From JAALLB01 sp017643495 (GTDB taxonomy: Bacteria; Pseudomonadota; Alphaproteobacteria; Rhizobiales; Rhizobiaceae), in contig OZ244147.1 in NCBI GenBank assembly GCA_965216105.1, forward strand, positions 2,666,001-2,730,000: a stretch of DNA of 64,000 bases, read 5' to 3'. Both the position numbers and the translations under genes were made by a program. Shown here piece by piece: positions 17,079-23,995 of this stretch. Positions within the stretch are counted from its first letter, which is position 1; every line of letters starts with the position of its first letter. The notes under the pieces were generated by a model, which saw nothing but the letters and a program-made list of their open reading frames with translations, had not been told where the DNA came from and did not search any database.

Positions 17079-17942
17079 TTGACAGGACCAACCATAGCAG
17101 AGCGGTTGAAAGCAAATCAGGAATCCCTGACCCGCTCAGAACGGCAACTGGCCGATGTGATTCTCAAAAACTACCCGGCTTCTGCGCTTGGGAGCATCAC
17201 CTCGCTTGCAGAAGCAGCCGCCGTCTCTACCCCGACTGTTGGCAGGCTGGTACTCAAGCTGGGGTTTTCAGGCTTTCCCGAGTTCCAGAACACCCTCTAC
17301 CGCGAAGTCAATGAGAAGATTTCAGGCCCGATAACAAAACGTGCTGTCTGGGCAGACCATGCCCCAGACGAGCACATCATGAACCGCTATACCGAAGCGG
17401 TAATGGGCAACATCAAGCAAACGCTTGGCGAGATCGACACCGGCACGTTCAATCATGCTTGCGAGATGATCAGCAACCAGAAGCAGCGGCTGTACATTGT
17501 AGGCGGGCGGATTACCAGAACGCTTGCGGATCACTTTTTTCTGCACGCGCAGGTTCTCAGAGAAGGGGTAACGCATGTCAATTCAAATTCGAATGCCTGG
17601 CCTCATTATCTGCTCGACATAAAAGCCGGTGATGTTCTCGTTGTGTTTGATATACGGCGTTACGAAAACAGCACCCTGAAGCTTGCCGAGTTTGCCAAGG
17701 AAAAGAAAGCGGAGATCATCCTTTTCACTGACCAGTGGCAATCACCCGTGGCATCACTTGCGACAATTACCTTCAACAATCGCATAGCGGTTCCTTCCGC
17801 GTGGGATTCACTTGTGACCCACATTCTGCTCTCTGAAATGATCATTGCAGAAGTTCAGGAACGTATCTGGGATGTTACGCGAACACGGATGGAAGAACTT
17901 GAAGACATGTTTGATCGAACAAAGTTTTTCAGGAAGTTCTGA
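17079..17942 (+). CDS. RpiR-family transcriptional regulator (TTG start)
   Basis: A 287-aa regulator with an N-terminal RpiR helix-turn-helix (LTRSERQLADVILKNYP; ITSLAEAAAVSTPTVGRLV) and a C-terminal SIS sugar-isomerase-like domain (RLYIVGGRITRTLADHFF; GDVLVVFDIRRY). The TTG at 17079 has an ideal GGAGG 7 nt upstream, while the ATG at 17031 has none. It is divergent from the amidohydrolase-TRAP-GS operon and probably controls it; the 129-bp gap is AT-rich with two TCGAAT copies (16999-17004 and 17023-17028). SIS domains usually sense phosphosugars, but several RpiR proteins control amino acid or amine catabolism. Confidence 0.88.
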   Translation: MTGPTIAERLKANQESLTRSERQLADVILKNYPASALGSITSLAEAAAVSTPTVGRLVLKLGFSGFPEFQNTLYREVNEKISGPITKRAVWADHAPDEHIMNRYTEAVMGNIKQTLGEIDTGTFNHACEMISNQKQRLYIVGGRITRTLADHFFLHAQVLREGVTHVNSNSNAWPHYLLDIKAGDVLVVFDIRRYENSTLKLAEFAKEKKAEIILFTDQWQSPVASLATITFNNRIAVPSAWDSLVTHILLSEMIIAEVQERIWDVTRTRMEELEDMFDRTKFFRKF

Positions 17943-17977
17943 CGGCCATCCCCTTGCCGAGCATTCTCAAGACGGGG

Positions 17978-18400
17978 CTACTTGCGTTTCTTGCCGTAAA
18001 TTTCCAACCTGTGGTGGGCAATATCATAGCCCAGCTCACGCGCAATCTCTGCCTGCAAGGCCTCAATCTTGTCGGACCGAAACTCGATAACCTCGCCACT
18101 GTCAATGTCAATCAGATGGTCATGATGCGGTTTGTCATTGGTTTCAAACCGCGCAGGTTTTCCTTCAAATGCATGGCGGTCAATGACCCCCTGCTCCTCA
18201 AGAGTGGTAAGGGTTCTATAGACGGTCGCCAGTGAAACGGAAGGATTAATCTTGTGAGCACGACGATGAAGCTCGTTTGCATCAGGATGATCGTCGGCAT
18301 CAGCCAGCACGGCAAGCAGGGCCTTGCGCTGTTCCGTAATGCGCAATCCGGCAGCTCTCAGGGCCGCCTGTAATTCTTCAGCCGTTTTTGTCTCTTCCAT
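17978..18400 (-). CDS. mur: Fur-family regulator, probably manganese uptake regulator Mur
   Basis: A 140-aa Fur-family repressor. The winged helix includes GLRITEQRKALLAVL and SLATVYRTLTTLEEQGVI. The metal-binding block reads HHDHLIDIDSGEVIEF, and the C-terminal HRLEIYGKK matches alphaproteobacterial Fur/Mur proteins. No CxxC zinc pairs are visible. It is divergent from sitABCD; in rhizobia this arrangement encodes Mur, which represses sit when Mn2+ is abundant. The ATG at 18400 is preferred; upstream in-frame codons lack family similarity and the ribosome site is weak. Confidence 0.85.
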   Translation of the reverse strand: MEETKTAEELQAALRAAGLRITEQRKALLAVLADADDHPDANELHRRAHKINPSVSLATVYRTLTTLEEQGVIDRHAFEGKPARFETNDKPHHDHLIDIDSGEVIEFRSDKIEALQAEIARELGYDIAHHRLEIYGKKRK

Positions 18401-18476
18401 GAGGCGGCAATTTACCCGGAAACGCCCCACATGCAACTGCCAAGGCAAAAATGCCTGGTGCAGTTTTTACCCTTAT

Positions 18477-18497
18477 TGCAAATAATTCTCATATGCA
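18477..18497. promoter_or_regulatory. Candidate Mur-responsive element upstream of sitA
   Basis: The imperfect inverted repeat TGCAAAT-N7-ATATGCA lies in the mur-sitA divergent region, 85 bp upstream of the chosen sitA start. TGCA-flanked AT-rich repeats resemble rhizobial Mur-responsive sequences. Metal-dependent repression is inferred. Confidence 0.5.
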
Positions 18498-18561
18498 TTG
18501 ACAGCGTCTACTGATAGGAATACGTATGAAAACAATCGGTATCGATGTTGTTGGAGGTATT

Positions 18562-19467
18562 ATGTTTGCAAAACTTCAGGCGGCCATGGTCGCAGGTGGA
18601 CTTCTCATGGCCACAAGTTTCACAACTGCGGTTCATGCATCAGAAAAATTTAAGGTGGTCACGACATTTACAGTTATTGCGGACATGGCCAGGAATGTAG
18701 CGGGAGACACGGCCGAAGTCGTTTCGGTGACAAGACCCGGCGCTGAAATCCATGGCTACGAGCCCACTCCCCAAGATCTTGTGAAGGCGATTGATGCCGA
18801 TCTCATTCTCTGGAACGGACTTAACCTTGAACTCTGGTTTGAACAGTTTGTCTCCAATCTTGGCGAGAAACCTTCCGCCACTGTCAGCGAGGGCATTGAT
18901 CCAATACCGATTGCTTCCGGGTCCTATGCCGGAAAGGCCAATCCGCATGCGTGGATCGGAGCATCTTCTGCCCTTATTTACGTGGACAATATCCGGGACG
19001 CTTTTGCTCGGCACGACCCTGATAATGCCGACACCTACCGCACCAATGCAGAGCGCTACAAAGAGCAGATACGTCAAACTATCGAACCTTTGAAGGCCCG
19101 CATCGCAACCATACCGGAAGACCAGCGTTGGCTTGTTACATGCGAAGGGGCATTCAGCTATCTGGCGCGTGATTTCGGGCTTAAGGAGCTTTATCTCTGG
19201 CCCATGAACGCCAATGAAAACGGAACACCACAGCAAGTGCGCAAAGTGATTGATGGCGTGCGCGAAAACAAGATACCTGTTGTTTTCTGCGAAAGCACGG
19301 TGAACACTGACCCCGCGAAACAAGTGGCGCGTGAAACGGGCGCGCGTTATGGAGGGGAACTCTATGTGGACAGCCTCAGCGAAGCGGATGGCCCTGTTCC
19401 AACTTTTCTCGACCTGCTCAAGGTTACTTCTCAAACCGTGGCAGAAGGATTGACGGCAACCAATTGA
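18562..19467 (+). CDS. sitA: Manganese/iron ABC transporter substrate-binding protein
   Basis: A cluster A-I metal-binding lipoprotein-like receptor of about 301 aa. The N-terminus MFAKLQAAMVAGGLLMATS to AVHA is a Sec signal peptide. Metal ligands are expected from the His of AEIHGYEPTPQD, the His of KANPHAWIGAS, the Glu of VTCEGAFSYLARDFG and a late Asp (LYVDSLSEADGP). It captures Mn2+ (possibly Fe2+) in the periplasm. The ATG at 18562 (GGAGG 4 nt upstream, better signal peptide) is preferred, although the ATG at 18526 also has an AGGA site. The stop overlaps the sitB start (TGATG). Confidence 0.93.
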   Translation: MFAKLQAAMVAGGLLMATSFTTAVHASEKFKVVTTFTVIADMARNVAGDTAEVVSVTRPGAEIHGYEPTPQDLVKAIDADLILWNGLNLELWFEQFVSNLGEKPSATVSEGIDPIPIASGSYAGKANPHAWIGASSALIYVDNIRDAFARHDPDNADTYRTNAERYKEQIRQTIEPLKARIATIPEDQRWLVTCEGAFSYLARDFGLKELYLWPMNANENGTPQQVRKVIDGVRENKIPVVFCESTVNTDPAKQVARETGARYGGELYVDSLSEADGPVPTFLDLLKVTSQTVAEGLTATN

Positions 19468-20345
19468 TGAGCAACGCAACTACAGTGAAGAGCGCAGACC
19501 CGATCGCTTTCGTGGATGAAGGGATTAGCGCAAAAGAACTTACGGTAACCTATCGCAACGGGCATACGGCATTACGCAATGCCAGTTTTACAATTCCGCG
19601 TGGTACCGTCACTGCCCTGGTTGGTGTCAACGGCGCAGGAAAATCGACACTGTTCAAAGCCATCATGGGCTTTGTGCCAGCGGCATCGGGTGAAATCCGG
19701 CTGCTTGGCAAACCTGTAAAAAATGCCCTGCGAGACAACCTTGTCGCCTATGTTCCTCAATCAGAAGAAGTTGACTGGGCCTTCCCCGTACTTGTTGAAG
19801 ATGTGGTCATGATGGGGCGCTACGGCCATATGGGCTTTTTGCGCAGACCGTCTGCGAAAGACCACGCAGCTGTAAAGAATGCTCTTGAACGCGTGGGAAT
19901 GCAGGAATTTACAAAACGCCAGATCGGTGAACTGTCAGGCGGGCAACGAAAGCGTGTTTTTCTAGCACGGGCGCTGGCACAGGACGGGCAGGTTATCCTG
20001 CTTGATGAACCCTTCACTGGTGTTGATGTAAAAACCGAGGAACAGATCGTAAAGCTGTTGCGCGAACTTCGTGAAGAAGGACGTGTCATGCTTGTCTCAA
20101 CGCACAATCTTGGTTCGGTACCCGAATTTTGTGATCGCACGGTTCTCGTGAAAGGCACCATACTCGCCTACGGCCCGACGGATGATGTCTTCACGCACCA
20201 AAACCTTGAACTGGCATTCGGCGGTGTTTTGCGACACTACACACTTGGCGGCGCAGATCTGCACGATGATGATGATACTCGAGAGGTACGCATTATCACG
20301 GATGATGAACGCCCGTTCGTGATTTATGGAGAGCAGGACAAGTGA
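19467..20345 (+). CDS. sitB: Manganese/iron ABC transporter ATP-binding protein
   Basis: A 292-aa ATPase with Walker A GVNGAGKST, Q-loop YVPQSEEVDW, signature LSGGQRKRVFLARALAQ, Walker B VILLDEPFTG and switch His STHN. It powers SitCD. The C-terminal tail is acidic with a DDDDT patch. The ATG at 19467 overlaps the sitA stop by one base, and the stop overlaps the sitC GTG start. Confidence 0.95.
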   Translation: MSNATTVKSADPIAFVDEGISAKELTVTYRNGHTALRNASFTIPRGTVTALVGVNGAGKSTLFKAIMGFVPAASGEIRLLGKPVKNALRDNLVAYVPQSEEVDWAFPVLVEDVVMMGRYGHMGFLRRPSAKDHAAVKNALERVGMQEFTKRQIGELSGGQRKRVFLARALAQDGQVILLDEPFTGVDVKTEEQIVKLLRELREEGRVMLVSTHNLGSVPEFCDRTVLVKGTILAYGPTDDVFTHQNLELAFGGVLRHYTLGGADLHDDDDTREVRIITDDERPFVIYGEQDK

Positions 20346-21205
20346 TCTCCTATCTGGCCGAACCATTTACTTATGGATACATGCTAAATGCGATGTGGGT
20401 ATCGGCTCTGGTTGGTGCAGTCTGCGCATTCCTCTCTGCCTATCTCATGCTCAAGGGCTGGTCACTGATCGGTGACGCCCTGAGTCACTCGGTAGTACCT
20501 GGTGTTGCCGGTGCGTACATGCTTGGCCTTCCCTTTGCATTCGGTGCGTTTATTGCGGGCGGACTGGCTGCTGCCTCAATGCTGTTTCTGAGTGAGCGAT
20601 CAGGGCTGAAAATTGATGTGATTATCGGCATCATCTTCACATCGTTTTTCGGCCTCGGCCTGTTCATGGTTTCCCTCAATCCTGTTTCAATCAGTGTACA
20701 GAAAATCACCATGGGCAATATCCTGGCAATCACACCGGAAGACACCTTGCAACTGGTGATCATTGGCACCGTTTCCCTGATCATTCTGATGGCGAAGTGG
20801 AAAGATCTTCTGGTTACCTTTTTCGACGAGAACCATGCACGATCAATCGGACTTCGTCCCGAACTTCTCAAGGCAGTCTTCTTTGTATTGCTCTCTGCCT
20901 CGGTAGTCGCCGCAATGCAGACAGTGGGTGCGTTTCTGGTGATCGCACTGGTAGTAACACCCGGCGCCACGGCCTACCTGCTCTGCGACCGGTTCCCTGT
21001 CCTGCTGTGTGTGTCTGTTGCGATTGGAGCCGGAACAAGTTTTCTTGGTGCTTATCTCAGCTATTTTCTGGATGGTGCAACCGGAGGCATCATCGTTGCG
21101 CTGCAAACCCTCATTTTTCTGGTGGTGTTTCTAATCGCTCCCAAGCACGGCCTGCTGGCAACCCGGGCAAAGGGCCGTGCAGCATTGCTGGAGGAGCAAG
21201 CATGA
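20342..21205 (+). CDS. sitC: Manganese/iron ABC transporter permease
   Basis: A 287-aa ABC-3 family inner-membrane permease with about eight hydrophobic segments and the family blocks YLMLKGWSLIGDALSHSVVPG and LVVTPGATAYLLCDRF. It forms the channel with SitD. It starts with GTG at 20342, overlapping the sitB stop (GTGA). Its stop overlaps the sitD ATG. Confidence 0.94.
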   Translation: MISYLAEPFTYGYMLNAMWVSALVGAVCAFLSAYLMLKGWSLIGDALSHSVVPGVAGAYMLGLPFAFGAFIAGGLAAASMLFLSERSGLKIDVIIGIIFTSFFGLGLFMVSLNPVSISVQKITMGNILAITPEDTLQLVIIGTVSLIILMAKWKDLLVTFFDENHARSIGLRPELLKAVFFVLLSASVVAAMQTVGAFLVIALVVTPGATAYLLCDRFPVLLCVSVAIGAGTSFLGAYLSYFLDGATGGIIVALQTLIFLVVFLIAPKHGLLATRAKGRAALLEEQA

Positions 21206-22038
21206 ATCTTGAAACCCTGCTTCTTCCGTTTCAATTCCCGTTCATGCAGAACGCCTTTCTTATTGCCCTTTTGGTTGCCCCGGCAACCGCCTTGCTTTCC
21301 TGTTACCTCGTACTAAAGGGTTGGGCATTGATGGGTGACGCGGTAAGCCACGCAATATTGCCGGGGGTCATGCTGGCCTACCTTTTAAACATTCCCCTAA
21401 TCATTGGTGCTTTTGTTGCGGGAATGACCTGCTCAATCCTTACCGGATACCTTGCCGAGAACAGCCGGGTAAAACAGGATACAGTCATGGGGGTTGTCTT
21501 TTCGGGAATGTTTGCCGCAGGCATCATACTTTTTGTTGCGTTTCCATCGGATGCCCATCTGGATCACATCCTGTTTGGCAACATGCTGGGTGTCGGAACA
21601 AACGATCTTCTGACAACTGCCGGAATTTCAATTTTTGTCACCGGATGCATTCTGCTCAAATGGAAAGACCTTCTTCTCCATTCATTTGATCCGGCACAGG
21701 CACGCGCTTCCGGCATGTCAACAAACCTGCTGCATTATGGCCTGCTCGCTCTCCTTTCCCTGACAATTGTGGCAACGCTATCTGCTGCAGGGCTTATCCT
21801 GGCGATTGCACTTCTCGTAACACCGGGGGCTGTTGCATTCCTGCTTGTCAGAAGCTTTGGCAGAATGCTGATAGCATCAGTTGCCGTCTGCCTGTTTGCA
21901 ATGCTCGGCGGGGTGTATCTCAGCTTCTTCCTGGACAGCGCACCGGCCTCAACAATTGTAATGGTGCTGACTGTTTTGTTTTTGGTGGCCTTTGCCAGAC
22001 GTCTTGTCCTTACGAGGAAACTGTCTGCGCAAGCCTGA
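21202..22038 (+). CDS. sitD: Manganese/iron ABC transporter permease, second subunit
   Basis: A 278-aa ABC-3 permease paralogous to SitC: YLVLKGWALMGDAVSHAILPG near the N-terminus and LLVTPGAVAFLLVRSFG near the C-terminus. Its ATG at 21202 overlaps the sitC stop (ATGA) behind GGAGG. A much longer in-frame opening reaching back to 20797 would run inside sitC and is an artefact. It is the last gene of the sit operon and is convergent with a small membrane protein gene 8 bp away. Confidence 0.94.
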   Translation: MNLETLLLPFQFPFMQNAFLIALLVAPATALLSCYLVLKGWALMGDAVSHAILPGVMLAYLLNIPLIIGAFVAGMTCSILTGYLAENSRVKQDTVMGVVFSGMFAAGIILFVAFPSDAHLDHILFGNMLGVGTNDLLTTAGISIFVTGCILLKWKDLLLHSFDPAQARASGMSTNLLHYGLLALLSLTIVATLSAAGLILAIALLVTPGAVAFLLVRSFGRMLIASVAVCLFAMLGGVYLSFFLDSAPASTIVMVLTVLFLVAFARRLVLTRKLSAQA

Positions 22039-22046
22039 ACCCGGGC

Positions 22047-22247
22047 CTATTTCCGGAAATACGGAAGCAGAAACACCAGACACGCGACCAGAAAAAAGAT
22101 GCTTCCGAGCATCGGCCAGAAATCACCGATACTGGCGATCACAAAACACACTGCCGAAAGCAGAAAAAGAATCCAACCGCCAAAATCAATCTTGCGGTCT
22201 GTCGCCCGCCTGCGGCTGTCCGGATCACGCTCAAAATTCAAACCCAT
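22047..22247 (-). CDS. Small two-helix membrane protein, unknown function
   Basis: A 66-aa protein beginning MGLNFERDPDSRRRATDRK, then two hydrophobic segments (WILFLLSAVCFVIASIG and MLGSIFFLVACLVFLL). The basic, charged N-terminus suggests N-in topology. The ATG at 22247 has a good AAGGGG site; the longer frame lacks one. No function can be assigned. Confidence 0.65.
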   Translation of the reverse strand: MGLNFERDPDSRRRATDRKIDFGGWILFLLSAVCFVIASIGDFWPMLGSIFFLVACLVFLLPYFRK

Positions 22248-22398
22248 TTGCAGCCCCTTTCTGCAAGACACCGGGACCGCCATGCTGACAGAAACACAAT
22301 TGGATGCAACCACCCACCTTTTGGTATGCACCCCAATTCACTGAAAGCTTCATTCCTGATAGGAAAGCGGAAACAACCGAATAATCGATTTCAAAGAC

Positions 22399-23418
22399 AT
22401 GGAACCCAAAACACAGACCACTGATGAGCCGGTATTGTACGGCTTCCTGGTATTGCCCGGCTTTCCAATGGCATGTCTCACATCCGCCATCGAACCTTTG
22501 CGTGCTGCCAACGAAATATCCGGGCGTCAGGCTTTCCGGTGGCTGGTAATCTCTGAAAATTCCGAGCCCGTAGTATCAAGCGCAGGTGTTCGCTTTGATC
22601 CGGATACCATTCTGGCAGACGTGCAACACTGTCATGCAACCTATGTCATGGGCAGTCCCACTGCCACTTTCCTGCAAGAAAAACAGACACCGGCCATCCT
22701 GCGGCGCATGGCGCGCAGTGGCTCTATCATCGGCGGGTTTAGCGGCGGACTTTTCTCTCTTGCAACAACCGGTCTTCTGGACGGTCACAAGTGCAGCATC
22801 CATTGGGTGTATGAAGCAGCATTTGCAACCCAGTTTCCTGATATTGAACGCACCGACCGCGTAATCACCGTCGACCGGAAGCGGGAAACTGCATCAGGCT
22901 CTGCAGCTGTATTCGACCTGATGCTGAGGCACATCGAAAACACACTCGGAACAGAAATGATGACGGAAGTTGCCTGCTGGTTCCAGCATCCGTATGTGCG
23001 AGGGGATGATATCGCACAGCGTATTCCGGCAAGACGAACAGATACAACCCGGGACATGTTGCCTGACACTGTGGCCGATGCAGTGCGGCTTTTTGCTGAA
23101 CATGTAGAGGAGCCTCTACGTGTTGCAGATGTGGCAGCGGCCGTTAATGTTTCAACCCGGCAACTTGACCGGGCATTCCAGAGGGCAACCGGGCAAAGCC
23201 CACTGAAATATTACAGAATGGTCCGCCTTGAGAAAGCACGGCAGATGGTTTTGTATTCAAGCGATACAATTGCCGATATTGCGCTTGCGACCGGCTACTC
23301 ATCAAATGGGCCGTTTATCAGACAATACCGTGAAGCATTCGGGCTTTCCCCATCAGATCACAGGGCTGAGTCCAACCGGTTCCGCATCGATAACAACGGC
23401 TCCATTCCAGCCCTTTGA
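22399..23418 (+). CDS. GlxA/GbdR-type AraC-family regulator
   Basis: A 339-aa regulator. Residues about 10-180 form a DJ-1/PfpI-like domain (YGFLVLPGFPMACLTSAIEP; IIGGFSGGLFSLATTGLLDG), where the amidotransferase nucleophile region reads GGFSGG without Cys, as in GbdR-like sensors. Residues about 225-325 form the AraC double helix-turn-helix (LRVADVAAAVNVSTRQLDRAF; IADIALATGYSSNGPFIRQY). GbdR relatives respond to glycine betaine or dimethylglycine and activate their demethylation genes. It is convergent with soxG at 4 bp spacing, consistent with control of the sarcosine oxidase operon. The ribosome site is weak. Confidence 0.87.
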   Translation: MEPKTQTTDEPVLYGFLVLPGFPMACLTSAIEPLRAANEISGRQAFRWLVISENSEPVVSSAGVRFDPDTILADVQHCHATYVMGSPTATFLQEKQTPAILRRMARSGSIIGGFSGGLFSLATTGLLDGHKCSIHWVYEAAFATQFPDIERTDRVITVDRKRETASGSAAVFDLMLRHIENTLGTEMMTEVACWFQHPYVRGDDIAQRIPARRTDTTRDMLPDTVADAVRLFAEHVEEPLRVADVAAAVNVSTRQLDRAFQRATGQSPLKYYRMVRLEKARQMVLYSSDTIADIALATGYSSNGPFIRQYREAFGLSPSDHRAESNRFRIDNNGSIPAL

Positions 23419-23422
23419 CCTC

Positions 23423-23995
23423 TCAGGCGATACTCTTGGCAGCAGCAATCAGTGCATGGTGCAAAGAGTCTGCCATCGACCGCGGGCCATAAACGGAAAT
23501 TGCTTCATGTTCCCTGCGACAAAGCAGGAAAACACCAATGTGCTCAATCACAGAACGGTTTGCCGCACCTGCTTTCATGCCAGCCATATCAAGCATGCAG
23601 AGACGTTCCAGCATGCTGGTTACCGTTTTTCCCTCAATGTCAAACCGGCACCAACCACCAGTCTGCTCTGTGACGGATGCCATCTCTGCAAGCTCTTCCT
23701 TGAGAATGTGTGCGATATCGGCATGACTTTTTTCCGATGCCTCCACGAACCACTGGTTCGGTGCTGACCAAAAAGCAGAATAGGTTTTTGAGCTTGCACT
23801 TTCACCCGGACCCGGGAGAGCAAATCCCAGCAGTTTTCGTGCAGAGAATGAAAACTTCTTTTCATTTCCCAGCCGGATGGCGATTGATGCGAGAGAGTTC
23901 GCGTTGTTTTCCACGATCCGTACGAGGCCAATTTCAGCATCGACCGTTTCGGACAACCCCAAGGCATTGATGGGTTCAAGTTGATATTCAGCCAC
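23423..23995 (-). CDS. soxG: Sarcosine oxidase gamma subunit (GTG start)
   Basis: A 190-aa protein, the smallest folate-domain-like subunit of heterotetrameric sarcosine oxidase, recognised by the GFALPGPGESASSKTYSAFWSAPNQWFV-type region and its place after soxA. The GTG at 23995 has GGGGAG 7 nt upstream and is preferred over the ATG at 24019. It overlaps soxA by 8 bp. It is needed for the complex; its own catalytic role is minor. Confidence 0.87.
   Translation of the reverse strand: MAEYQLEPINALGLSETVDAEIGLVRIVENNANSLASIAIRLGNEKKFSFSARKLLGFALPGPGESASSKTYSAFWSAPNQWFVEASEKSHADIAHILKEELAEMASVTEQTGGWCRFDIEGKTVTSMLERLCMLDMAGMKAGAANRSVIEHIGVFLLCRREHEAISVYGPRSMADSLHHALIAAAKSIA

Noticed and set aside
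18640..19479. Long minus-strand frame opposite sitA
   Set aside because: sitA has clear family motifs; the antisense frame has none and no ribosome site.
20797..21201. N-terminal extension of sitD inside sitC
   Set aside because: The extension is out-of-frame sitC sequence; the ATG at 21202 overlaps the sitC stop and fits the family N-terminus.
22057..22080. TATTTCCGGAAATA palindrome at the end of the small membrane protein gene
   Set aside because: Lies within the coding end and is too short, without a T-run, to be called a terminator.
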